Shown here piece by piece: positions 56,240-64,000 of a stretch of 64,000 nt of DNA. A model generated the notes under the pieces. That model had not been told where the DNA came from. It saw nothing but the letters and a program-made list of their open reading frames with translations, and did not search any database. Source of the DNA: Alteromonas indica (GTDB lineage: Bacteria > Pseudomonadota > Gammaproteobacteria > Enterobacterales > Alteromonadaceae); assembly GCA_003056425.1 (NCBI GenBank), contig PYVY01000002.1:186001-250000 (forward strand), written 5' to 3'. Made by a program: the position numbers and the translations under genes. The first letter of the stretch is position 1, and every line of letters starts with the position of its first letter.

Positions 56240-59065
56240 ATGAGTGATTATAAGGCCACATTAAACCTCCCGGAAACACCGTTTCCGATGCGCGGAAACC
56301 TTGCGCAGCGCGAACCCAAAATGCTCAAAGCCTGGCAGGAAAAGAGTATTTACAAAAAAATTCGCGAAGCTAAAGCAGGCAAAACACCGTTTGTGCTGCA
56401 CGATGGCCCCCCTTATGCTAATGGCGACATACACATTGGGCATGCGGTAAATAAGATCCTCAAAGACATTATTGTTAAGTCAAAAACGCTGTCAGATTTT
56501 GACGCCCCCTATGTTCCTGGTTGGGACTGCCACGGCTTACCGATAGAGCTTATGGTAGAGAAGAAAGTTGGCAAACCGGGCAAAAAAGTATCCGCTGCGG
56601 AGTTTCGCGACAAATGTCGCCAGTACGCCGAAAAACAAATTGACGGGCAAAAAGCCGACTTTATCCGGCTAGGCATTTTCGGCGAGTGGGACAATCCGTA
56701 TAAAACGATGGAATTCACCTCAGAGGCCGACATTATCCGCGCCTTGAGCAAAGTGGTAGATTCAGGTCATCTGGAAAAAGGTTTTAAGCCGGTACACTGG
56801 TGCACCGACTGTGGTTCTGCACTGGCCGAAGCAGAAGTGGAATACAAAGATAAGATTTCACCGGCCATTGATGTGAAATTTCCGGTAGCCGATTTAGCGC
56901 ATATTGCCGAGGCCTTTGGCGTAACCAGCGATGATTTGACCGCCCATAATGCGGGTGTGGTTATCTGGACTACCACGCCGTGGACCCTGCCGGCTAACCG
57001 AGCGATCACCTTACATCCTGAATTGACGTATTCTTTGGTTGAAGTGACTGATACCGGCGAATGGTTGGTAGTGGCGCACGACTTGCTGGCCAGCTGTATG
57101 CAGCGTTATGGCATTGAGAACTACCAGGAAAAAGCAACCTGTATCGGTGAAGCGCTGGAAAACGCGCAGGTTCATCACCCGTTTATTGAAGATCTGACCG
57201 TACCATTGATTTTGGGCCTGCATGTAACAACGGACTCCGGTACCGGCTGTGTGCATACCGCGCCTGCCCATGGGGTGGATGACTTTAATGTCGGTAAACA
57301 ATACGGCATTGAAGTATACAATCCAGTAGGCAGTAATGGGGTGTTCTTAGACAACACGCCACTTTTTGCTAACCAGTTTGTGTTTAAAGCCAACGAAGCA
57401 ATTATTGAGACAGTGGAAGCCCGCGGCAATCTGGTGTTAAGCGTGAAGTACGAGCACAGCTACCCACATTGCTGGCGCCATAAAACACCTATTATCTTTC
57501 GGGCCACTCCGCAGTGGTTCATCAGTATGGACAAACACGGTTTGCGCGACGCGTCATTAGCCCAAATCAAGCAAACCCAATGGATTCCGGAATGGGGCGA
57601 AAACCGTATACAGAAAATGGTGGAGGGGCGCCCTGATTGGTGTATTTCCCGTCAGCGTACCTGGGGTGTACCTATTCCGCTGTACGTGCACAAAACAACC
57701 GGTGATCTTCATCCACAAAGCCACGCGTTGATGGAACAAGTGGCTTTGCAGGTTGAACAGAAAGGCATTCAGGCATGGTGGGATCTTAACGATGCTGACT
57801 TACTGGGTGATGATGTCGACCAGTATGATAAGGTCACGGATACCCTGGATGTGTGGTTTGATTCGGGGGTTACCCATTATTTTGTGGTAGACCGCCGTGA
57901 CGATATTCCAGCCAGTGCAGATTTATATTTGGAAGGGTCAGACCAGCATCGTGGTTGGTTTATGTCCTCGCTGATGACCTCTACCGCGATGCATAACCAT
58001 GCACCCTATAAGCAAGTGCTTACCCATGGTTTTACCGTAGATGCTCACGGCCGCAAAATGTCTAAGTCCATTGGTAATGTGGTTGCGCCGCAGGAAGTGA
58101 CGAATAAACTGGGTGCGGACATCTTACGGTTATGGGTGGCTTCTACCGATTATCGCGGAGAAATTGCGGTATCGGACGAAATTTTAAAACGCGCTGCCGA
58201 TGGCTATCGTCGGTTACGTAATACTGCGCGCTTCCTGCTGGCGAACCTGAATGGGTTTGATCCTGCCAGCCACACTGTGGCCCCGCAAGATATGGTGGCG
58301 TTAGACCGTTGGATTGTCAGCCGTACCCATGCCCTGCAGGCAGAATTGATTGAGGCTTACAATAAATACGATCTATTGGTGGTAAGCCAAAAGCTGATGC
58401 ACTTCTGCTCTATTGAGTTAGGCAGTTTTTACCTGGATATTATTAAAGACCGTCAATACACCGCGAAAGCCGACAGCAATGCTCGTCGTTCCTGTCAAAC
58501 CGCGTTGTATCATATTGTTGAAGCCCTGGTTCGTTGGATGGCGCCCATTACCAGTTTCACCGCCCAGGAACTGTGGGAAACCTTACCAGGCCAGCGAGAA
58601 GAGTTTGTCTTTACCCAAACCTGGTACGAGGGCCTGAGCGCTTTCGCCGGTGAGGGCGCGATGAACGATACATACTGGCAGCAAATCATGCAGGTTAAAG
58701 ATGCTGTTAACCAGGCAATGGAACAAGCCCGTAAAGATGGCAAGTTAGGCGGATCGTTAGAAGCTGAAATTCATTTATATACCGATACGTCAGTGCACCA
58801 GTTACTCAGCCAGCTTGATGATGAACTACGCTTTGTACTAATCACCTCCAAAGTCGTTTTGCATGATCTCAGTGAAGCGCCTGCCAGCGCGACGGCCAGT
58901 GAAGTGGCAGGGCTATCTATCGAAGTTATAAAAAGCGATAGTGAAAAATGCGCCCGGTGTTGGCATCACCGTCCGGATGTGGGAGCTGACTCAGCGCACC
59001 CGCAGTTATGCCAGCGCTGCGTAACGAACGTTGAAGGTGACGGGGAAACGCGCCAGTATGCTTAA
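56240..59065 (+). CDS. ileS: Isoleucine--tRNA ligase
   Basis: 941 residues from the ATG at 56240 ([19 protein letters not shown]); the open frame upstream is only ribF overlap and linker. Class I synthetase: HIGH motif is [15 protein letters not shown] is [10 protein letters not shown], and a CP1 editing domain lies between (with [13 protein letters not shown]). The C-terminal zinc site is CARCWHH ... CQRC. It charges tRNA-Ile and edits valine. Confidence 0.97.
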   Translation: MSDYKATLNLPETPFPMRGNLAQREPKMLKAWQEKSIYKKIREAKAGKTPFVLHDGPPYANGDIHIGHAVNKILKDIIVKSKTLSDFDAPYVPGWDCHGLPIELMVEKKVGKPGKKVSAAEFRDKCRQYAEKQIDGQKADFIRLGIFGEWDNPYKTMEFTSEADIIRALSKVVDSGHLEKGFKPVHWCTDCGSALAEAEVEYKDKISPAIDVKFPVADLAHIAEAFGVTSDDLTAHNAGVVIWTTTPWTLPANRAITLHPELTYSLVEVTDTGEWLVVAHDLLASCMQRYGIENYQEKATCIGEALENAQVHHPFIEDLTVPLILGLHVTTDSGTGCVHTAPAHGVDDFNVGKQYGIEVYNPVGSNGVFLDNTPLFANQFVFKANEAIIETVEARGNLVLSVKYEHSYPHCWRHKTPIIFRATPQWFISMDKHGLRDASLAQIKQTQWIPEWGENRIQKMVEGRPDWCISRQRTWGVPIPLYVHKTTGDLHPQSHALMEQVALQVEQKGIQAWWDLNDADLLGDDVDQYDKVTDTLDVWFDSGVTHYFVVDRRDDIPASADLYLEGSDQHRGWFMSSLMTSTAMHNHAPYKQVLTHGFTVDAHGRKMSKSIGNVVAPQEVTNKLGADILRLWVASTDYRGEIAVSDEILKRAADGYRRLRNTARFLLANLNGFDPASHTVAPQDMVALDRWIVSRTHALQAELIEAYNKYDLLVVSQKLMHFCSIELGSFYLDIIKDRQYTAKADSNARRSCQTALYHIVEALVRWMAPITSFTAQELWETLPGQREEFVFTQTWYEGLSAFAGEGAMNDTYWQQIMQVKDAVNQAMEQARKDGKLGGSLEAEIHLYTDTSVHQLLSQLDDELRFVLITSKVVLHDLSEAPASATASEVAGLSIEVIKSDSEKCARCWHHRPDVGADSAHPQLCQRCVTNVEGDGETRQYA

Positions 59066-59579
59066 TTTGTTGCGCACCACCGGGTTACGGTTTTTATGGC
59101 TCAGTGTAGTGGTATTTGTACTGGACCAGTGGACAAAATATACAGTGCTGGGCGCTATGCGTCTGTATCAGTCAATTGAGGTAATGCCGTTCTTTAATGT
59201 GACCTATGTACACAATTATGGTGCGGCATTTAGCTTTTTACATGACGCCGATGGCTGGCAACGCTGGTTCTTTACCGGCATTGCTGCGGTGGTCAGCGTG
59301 CTGATATTATGGTGGTTGCGCAACACGCCACGGCACCAAGTTATGTTACCTGTGGCCTTTTGCCTGGTATTAGGTGGCGCGTTAGGAAATGTGTACGATC
59401 GTTTAGTGCATGGCTATGTTATCGACTTTCTCGACTTTTATGTTGGGCAGTGGCACTGGCCAGCCTTTAACCTTGCCGACAGCGCGATTTTTATCGGCGC
59501 GGCATTATTAATTATTGATATGTTGTCGGCCGATAAGCCGGCTGACGACAAATCAAACTCTTCGCCAAAGCAGTCTTAA
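59058..59579 (+). CDS. lspA: Lipoprotein signal peptidase (signal peptidase II)
   Basis: 173 residues from the ATG at 59058, overlapping the ileS 3' end by 8 bp. Four membrane helices. Catalytic aspartates are in [10 protein letters not shown] and FNLADSAIF. Also present: VLDQWTKY and NYGAAFSFL. It cleaves signal peptides of diacylglyceryl-prolipoproteins such as BamB, encoded at 4734. Confidence 0.96.
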   Translation: MLNLLRTTGLRFLWLSVVVFVLDQWTKYTVLGAMRLYQSIEVMPFFNVTYVHNYGAAFSFLHDADGWQRWFFTGIAAVVSVLILWWLRNTPRHQVMLPVAFCLVLGGALGNVYDRLVHGYVIDFLDFYVGQWHWPAFNLADSAIFIGAALLIIDMLSADKPADDKSNSSPKQS

Positions 59580-59592
59580 ACAAGGGGGCGCC

Positions 59593-60042
59593 ATGTCTGA
59601 TACGGTAATTGATGCGAACAGCGAAGTGCTGATGCATTTTGACCTGAAACTGGAAGACGGCTCAGCAGCCGATAGCACCCGGGTAAATAAAAAGCCGGCG
59701 AAACTGGTTATGGGGGATGGTAGCCTGACACCGAATTTTGAAGCGTGTTTACTGGGGCTGGCTGAAGGCGATAAAAAATCGTTCACGCTGGCGCCAGAAG
59801 ATGCATTCGGGCAGCCGAACCCGGATAATATTCACCATATGGACCGCACCCGGTTTTCCTCTGATATGGCAATCTCTGAAGGTATGATTATGGGCTTCGG
59901 CCAGCCCGATGGACGGGAAATTCCCGGTATTATTCGTAGTGTCGCAGGCGACTCTGTTACCGTTGATTTTAATCATCCTCTCGCCGGCCAGACGGTCATT
60001 TTTGATGTCGAAATTTTATCGGTAAGCAAGCCGTCGGCTTAA
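59593..60042 (+). CDS. fkpB: FKBP-type peptidyl-prolyl isomerase (SlpA/FkpB)
   Basis: 149 residues from the ATG at 59593, after AAGGGGGCG. FKBP fold with an inserted IF (chaperone) domain: [36 protein letters not shown], then [18 protein letters not shown], the SlyD/SlpA signature. No metal-binding His-rich tail, so SlpA rather than SlyD. Cytosolic folding helper placed between lspA and ispH as in other gammaproteobacteria. Confidence 0.95.
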   Translation: MSDTVIDANSEVLMHFDLKLEDGSAADSTRVNKKPAKLVMGDGSLTPNFEACLLGLAEGDKKSFTLAPEDAFGQPNPDNIHHMDRTRFSSDMAISEGMIMGFGQPDGREIPGIIRSVAGDSVTVDFNHPLAGQTVIFDVEILSVSKPSA

Positions 60043-60053
60043 AGGAGCTTCGC

Positions 60054-60998
60054 ATGCAAATTCATTTAGCCAATCCACGCGGCTTTTGTGCCGGCGTTGA
60101 CCGGGCAATTACTATTGTCGAGCGGGCCTTGGAAATGTTCAAGCCGCCTATTTATGTTCGTCATGAGGTGGTGCATAACAAATTTGTGGTGGATGGCCTG
60201 CGCGAGCGCGGTGCGGTATTCGTGGATGAACTAACCGAAGTGCCTGACGATAGTATTGTTATTTTTTCGGCCCATGGCGTATCCAAAGCAGTGCGTACTA
60301 AAGCTGATGAGCGTGGCCTGAAGGTATTTGATGCCACCTGTCCGTTGGTTACCAAAGTCCATATGGAAGTTACCCGAGCCAGTAAAACCGGTACCGAGTG
60401 TATTCTTATCGGGCACGCCGGGCACCCGGAAGTGGAAGGTACGATGGGCCAGTACAATAACCCACAGGGCGGCATTTACCTGGTTGAGTCGAGTGCCGAT
60501 GTTGCCCGCCTGACGGTGAAAGACACCCAGCATCTATACTACTGCAGTCAAACCACACTGTCGGTAGACGATACTGCCGATGTCATTGATGCATTGCGGG
60601 CGCGCTTTCCGGCCATTCAAGGGCCCCGCAAAGATGACATTTGCTACGCCACACAAAATCGACAGGATGCGGTGCGCGACTTGGCCAGTGACTGTGAAGT
60701 ACTGTTAGTGGTAGGCGCGCAGAATAGTTCTAACTCTAATCGTTTACGCGAACTGGCAGAAAAGGTAGGTGCCCGGGCTTACTTGATTGCAGATGCTCAA
60801 TGTATTCAGCAAGAGTGGCTTGAAGGTGTGGAACACATTGGTGTAACGGCGGGGGCATCAGCGCCCGAAGTACTGGTAAAAGGGGTTATTGAACGCTTAA
60901 TGGAGTGGGGCGCAGTAACCGCTTCGGAACGTTCCGGCCGCGAAGAAAACGTAGAATTTGCCGTGCCCAAAGAGTTGCGGGTAAAGCAAGTTAGCTAA
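60054..60998 (+). CDS. ispH: 4-hydroxy-3-methylbut-2-enyl diphosphate reductase
   Basis: 314 residues. It reduces HMBPP to IPP and DMAPP, the last MEP-pathway step, using a 4Fe-4S cluster. Cluster cysteines lie in [10 protein letters not shown] (C12), [11 protein letters not shown] (about C96) and the third near [16 protein letters not shown]. The active-site Glu is in [11 protein letters not shown]. It starts 11 bp after fkpB. pilV follows after 110 bp. Confidence 0.97.
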   Translation: MQIHLANPRGFCAGVDRAITIVERALEMFKPPIYVRHEVVHNKFVVDGLRERGAVFVDELTEVPDDSIVIFSAHGVSKAVRTKADERGLKVFDATCPLVTKVHMEVTRASKTGTECILIGHAGHPEVEGTMGQYNNPQGGIYLVESSADVARLTVKDTQHLYYCSQTTLSVDDTADVIDALRARFPAIQGPRKDDICYATQNRQDAVRDLASDCEVLLVVGAQNSSNSNRLRELAEKVGARAYLIADAQCIQQEWLEGVEHIGVTAGASAPEVLVKGVIERLMEWGAVTASERSGREENVEFAVPKELRVKQVS

Positions 60999-61108
60999 AT
61001 TCCCCTCGCGAATTAATTTCAATACGCTACGCTTTGTGCCAATACTTAACTTTATCTTTAGCTGATATAGCATAAGTTGGATAAAGTTTAACAAGGTAGT
61101 AGCAGGGT

Positions 61109-61726
61109 ATGCGCAAGTTCGCGCACTTTAAACAACATGGCGTAGGGTTGATTGAAATTCTGGTCACCCTATTTGTCCTGGCAGTCGGGCTGCTGGGCGT
61201 GGCCTCTTTACAATTTGTTGGCTCTTTCCAAAACCGCGATGCTATCAGCCGTACACAAGCTGAATTTGTTGCAGAGCAGGTGGCCGAAACCTTACGTACC
61301 GCTGCCCGGCCCGCCGTGGTCGGCGACGGTATGGTGGCTGACAATACCTACTTTGCATCTTCTACCTATAACTTTTCCGGTCTTTCCTGCGACGCCAACG
61401 ATCCCTATGAATGCCATTGCTTAGCGCGTCCTGCCAGTATTCCCAATTGTGAGGGTGCGCAGTGTACCGAAGCGCAGATGGCCCGCTATGAAGGGTGGGC
61501 ATTATCGTGCGCTGCGGTGCAAACCAACCCGGCTACCCGCATCGTGGTGGGTTGTGAAGACAATAACTCGGCAGATGCAGATACCTGTAGCGCAGGTTCG
61601 CGCATTCAGGTCACGCTTACCTGGCCGGTGGCGGTGTCTGACAAGCGCCAGTATCAGCTTATCTCCCGCTGCAATGCCGAAGCCTCGCAAACTAATGAAT
61701 GTGTGTTTAAGGACATTACCTTATGA
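61109..61726 (+). CDS. pilV: Type IV pilus minor pilin PilV
   Basis: 205 residues. Class III prepilin signal: cleavage after Gly in KQHG-VGLIEILV, with the conserved Glu5, then a hydrophobic helix (LFVLAVGLLGVASLQF). The C-terminal half is globular with many Cys (CDANDPYECHC, CEGAQC, CSAGS), suggesting disulfides. Minor pilins PilV, W, X with PilY1 form the complex that primes pilus assembly. The ATG has an AGCAGGGT just upstream, and the gene overlaps pilW by 4 bp. Confidence 0.9.
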   Translation: MRKFAHFKQHGVGLIEILVTLFVLAVGLLGVASLQFVGSFQNRDAISRTQAEFVAEQVAETLRTAARPAVVGDGMVADNTYFASSTYNFSGLSCDANDPYECHCLARPASIPNCEGAQCTEAQMARYEGWALSCAAVQTNPATRIVVGCEDNNSADADTCSAGSRIQVTLTWPVAVSDKRQYQLISRCNAEASQTNECVFKDITL

Positions 61727-62568
61727 AGCGCGCTGCCGGCTTTTCTTTAGTTGAGCTGATGATCGCCCTGGTGCTGGGGCTGGTCATTACCGGCGGAATT
61801 ATTCAAATTATGGTCAGTAGCCGCGTCACTAATGGCTTGAACCAGGCTATTGCCCAAGTACAGGAGTCGGGGCGCTTTATTATTACCCGGCTTAGCCGTG
61901 ACCTGCATGAAACCGGACGCTACGACCAGATTGGGGCACGTATTGACGAGTCAGTGGACACCCATGTCGAATCTGCTTTTATTCAAAACCGTCCAATTGG
62001 CCTGGTAGGCGATTATCCCGCGTTACCCGCTTTGGGCAGCATCCAGGCCGCCGATGGTGCAAACGATACCTTGGTTGTCAACCTGCTGGCTGCCGCAGAC
62101 TGTAGCGGTGCCACGCACGATCATCTCAACAATACTGAGTTTCATGTGGTCAATGTGTATCAGGTTAACAACAACGCCTTGACCTGCACCGGCTATGATG
62201 GACGCATACTGCGAGGTGTGGCCCCAGGCAGCGTGAGCGCGGCCGCGGTAACGTTAATGGATAACGTGGAGAGCTTTCAGGTGCAGTATGGCATTACGGC
62301 CATTCGCGCGTCATCTCAGGGCCAGGCAGTACGCTACGTTACCGCCAGCGAGCTCCCCTTAGCCCGTGCCGGTACACAACAAGTCGTCGCCTTACGTATT
62401 GGTGTGTTGCTTCGTTCAGATGCTGGCCAGATCAGCGGTATCGCCGGCTCGCAAGTGGTGGTATTGAACGAACCGGCCATCACTACCCCAGATAATGTGT
62501 ACAGTCAGGTATTTAGCCAAACCCTGACCCTTCGAAACATGAAAAACTTTGTAAGGAGCGCCCAATGA
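61723..62568 (+). CDS. pilW: Type IV pilus minor pilin PilW
   Basis: 281 residues. Prepilin site KRAAG-FSLVELMIALVLG, then a PilW-type body (ESGRFIITRLSRDLHETGRY). It belongs to the priming complex with PilV, PilX and PilY1. Overlaps of 4 bp with pilV and pilX show an operon. Not to be confused with the PilW/PilF TPR lipoprotein at the start of this window, which shares the symbol by history. Confidence 0.92.
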   Translation: MKRAAGFSLVELMIALVLGLVITGGIIQIMVSSRVTNGLNQAIAQVQESGRFIITRLSRDLHETGRYDQIGARIDESVDTHVESAFIQNRPIGLVGDYPALPALGSIQAADGANDTLVVNLLAAADCSGATHDHLNNTEFHVVNVYQVNNNALTCTGYDGRILRGVAPGSVSAAAVTLMDNVESFQVQYGITAIRASSQGQAVRYVTASELPLARAGTQQVVALRIGVLLRSDAGQISGIAGSQVVVLNEPAITTPDNVYSQVFSQTLTLRNMKNFVRSAQ

Positions 62569-63131
62569 AACGCCAACAAGGCGTAGTGCTGGTATTTGCA
62601 CTATTGATTTTATTGTCACTGACTATTGTTGGGGTAAGTGCTGTATCAAGCAGCCTTAACCAAAGCAAAATGGCGACCTCGATGCAACAGTCAGGCCTGG
62701 CGTTTGATGCTGCAGAAGCCGGCTTGGCCGGGGTGTTTTTCGAATCGGAAGACGAGGTGCTGTTAACCAATGCAGCGCTACTGGACCCCTTATCCCAAGC
62801 ACGCCAAGGGGATATATACGATCCGCAGACTGAGCAACTCAGTTGCCGCGAAAATGTTAGATGGACTAATCGGCAAATGACCAGTGCCGGCCTTAATACC
62901 AACACCATCCATGTGGCAGCAGGTGATTATCAAAGCGAAGTAAAAACCCGCAGCTGGTCGCGCACGGCATTTGTCAGAGAGCAAGCATGCCGGGGGTCCA
63001 GCAATGTTATCGGCGGCAGCAATATCAATTGCCACGTGTTTGTGGTGAGGGGCTGTGGGCAGGTTGATGGCCGCAGCACAATTATCGCAAATAGCGTTTC
63101 TGCTGCCGTATTGGCACCGGCATCGAATTAA
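62565..63131 (+). CDS. pilX: Type IV pilus minor pilin PilX
   Basis: 188 residues. The N-terminus KRQQG-VVLVFALLILLSLTI is the PilX form, with no Glu5 (Val/Phe instead), as in the PilX/PilX_N family. Then come SLNQSKMATSMQQSGLAFDAAEAGL and a C-terminal domain with Cys pairs. PilX links PilY1 to the other minor pilins. It overlaps pilW by 4 bp and is 16 bp from pilY1. Confidence 0.9.
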   Translation: MKRQQGVVLVFALLILLSLTIVGVSAVSSSLNQSKMATSMQQSGLAFDAAEAGLAGVFFESEDEVLLTNAALLDPLSQARQGDIYDPQTEQLSCRENVRWTNRQMTSAGLNTNTIHVAAGDYQSEVKTRSWSRTAFVREQACRGSSNVIGGSNINCHVFVVRGCGQVDGRSTIIANSVSAAVLAPASN

Positions 63132-63147
63132 GGAGATAGGGCAACCC

Positions 63148-64000
63148 ATGAAGGCGCTGGCAAGGTTTATAAGCTTTTTTACATTATGGTTATGTATAGG
63201 CGCAGCCGCGCTGGCTGACGATTTGGATATCTATCTGGGCACCGCTGACTCAGCGGTAACGTATAAGCCTAATGTGCTGTTTATAATGGATACATCAGGC
63301 AGTATGACAGCGCAGGACGGTACCGGTAAGTCGCGTATGCTACGGGTAAAAGAAGCGCTATCCACGGCTTTGGGCTCAGCCACCGATATCAACGCGGGGC
63401 TAATGCGCTTTTCCGATTTCGGCGGGCCGGTGCTTTACCCGGTACGTGGGATTGATACCAGTGTAAATCCCGAAATTATTACCTCAGTGAAAGACGGTGA
63501 TAGTGATGCCAGCGAGATAAACGGCACCGTTACCATCGCCAATAATAAACTGGTTATTAGCCAGGGCACTGCCAACGTAGTCTCTGCGGTACGCTTTGCA
63601 TCCTTAGCCATTCCCCAGGGCGCGGTCATTACCAGCGCGTATATTCGGTTTACCTCGGCGCAGCTAAACACCGCGCCTACTGATATCATTATCCAGGGCG
63701 AGTTAGCTGACAACAGTGAATCATTTACGGCTGAACGAGATAACTTATCTGACCGGCAACGCACGGCAACCGCTATCCCGTGGCAAACCGAAAACCAGTT
63801 TCCGGTAAGTGATGAGATCACTACCACGCCCGATATCAGCAGCATTATTCAGGAAATTGTGGACGGCAATAACTGGTGTGGTGGCCAGGCACTTAGCATT
63901 ATTTTCGACGCCACAAGTATCGATGCAGCGAGCGCGCGCCAAGCCCACGCGTATGACAGCGGTACCGATCAGTCAGCCCAGTTAGTGGTGTCTTACGACC
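63148..64000 (+). CDS. pilY1: PilY1-like pilus tip protein, 5' part (runs off the window)
   Basis: The ATG at 63148 follows AAGGAGATAGGGCAACCC and opens a frame to the window end (284 codons). A signal peptide (about 1-23, ending AALA) is followed by a von Willebrand factor A domain with an intact MIDAS motif (FIMDTSGSM). After GLMRFSDFGGP about 160 residues of beta-rich sequence (AVRFASLAIPQGAVITSAYI, WQTENQFPVSDEITT) appear to be inserted in the vWA domain. PilY1 is the mechanosensing adhesin at the pilus tip; the C-terminal propeller is outside the window. Confidence 0.88.
   Translation, partial: MKALARFISFFTLWLCIGAAALADDLDIYLGTADSAVTYKPNVLFIMDTSGSMTAQDGTGKSRMLRVKEALSTALGSATDINAGLMRFSDFGGPVLYPVRGIDTSVNPEIITSVKDGDSDASEINGTVTIANNKLVISQGTANVVSAVRFASLAIPQGAVITSAYIRFTSAQLNTAPTDIIIQGELADNSESFTAERDNLSDRQRTATAIPWQTENQFPVSDEITTTPDISSIIQEIVDGNNWCGGQALSIIFDATSIDAASARQAHAYDSGTDQSAQLVVSYD

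Overview
The window is a chromosomal segment of a marine-type gammaproteobacterium, most likely of the family Alteromonadaceae (Alteromonas or a close relative). The basis is the gene order (pilW-rodZ-ispG-hisS-yfgM-bamB-der; xseA/guaB-guaA; tig-clpP-clpX-lon-hupB-ppiD; rpsT/murJ-ribF-ileS-lspA-fkpB-ispH followed by minor pilin genes) and the look of the proteins. The genus is inferred from memory of synteny; no search was possible. Almost all of the DNA is core housekeeping genome.

Layout. 1-7620: isoprenoid (ispG), cell shape (rodZ), histidyl-tRNA synthetase, outer-membrane assembly (bamB) and ribosome GTPase (der), on the + strand. 7621-9611: about 2 kb without credible genes, made of a composite, hairpin-rich repeat array. 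9612-14194: xseA facing away from the guanine operon guaB-guaA. 14195-18177: a foreign block directly after the guaA stop codon. It holds an ISCR2/ISVsa3-like rolling-circle element, an unknown duplicated-domain secreted protein, a truncated proline iminopeptidase and another gene fragment. It ends in a second copy of the last codons of guaA followed by a terminator, so it reads as the remnant of a guaA-targeting genomic island. 18394-22027: a c-di-GMP operon (outer-membrane protein, YfiR-like protein, GGDEF-EAL protein) whose first gene carries an in-frame TGA. 22328-30544: a quinone-reductase-like enzyme, an MCP, an HDAC-family amidohydrolase, phospholipase A, an MBL hydrolase, proS and trmO. 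30545-36875: a candidate small RNA terminator, a Gld-like ABC exporter with a DUF4340 partner, a DUF1415 gene and folD. 37355-37917: five tRNAs (Pro-Arg-His-Leu-Pro) behind a strong promoter. 38200-47020: protein quality control (tig, clpP, clpX, lon with a sigma-32 promoter, hupB, ppiD). 47115-52076: small unknown genes, a divergent dapE lacking its catalytic glutamate, an OlsF-like bifunctional acyltransferase and an LpxH-family phosphoesterase. 52077-53012: gene-free, with a 13-bp minisatellite. 53013-64000: rpsT, murJ, ribF, ileS, lspA, fkpB, ispH, then pilV-pilW-pilX-pilY1, with pilY1 running off the end.

The most unusual parts are the guaA island remnant with ISCR2, the der-xseA repeat array, the nonsense codon in the c-di-GMP operon, and the DapE active-site change. 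I saw no complete, clearly new defence or metabolic system.
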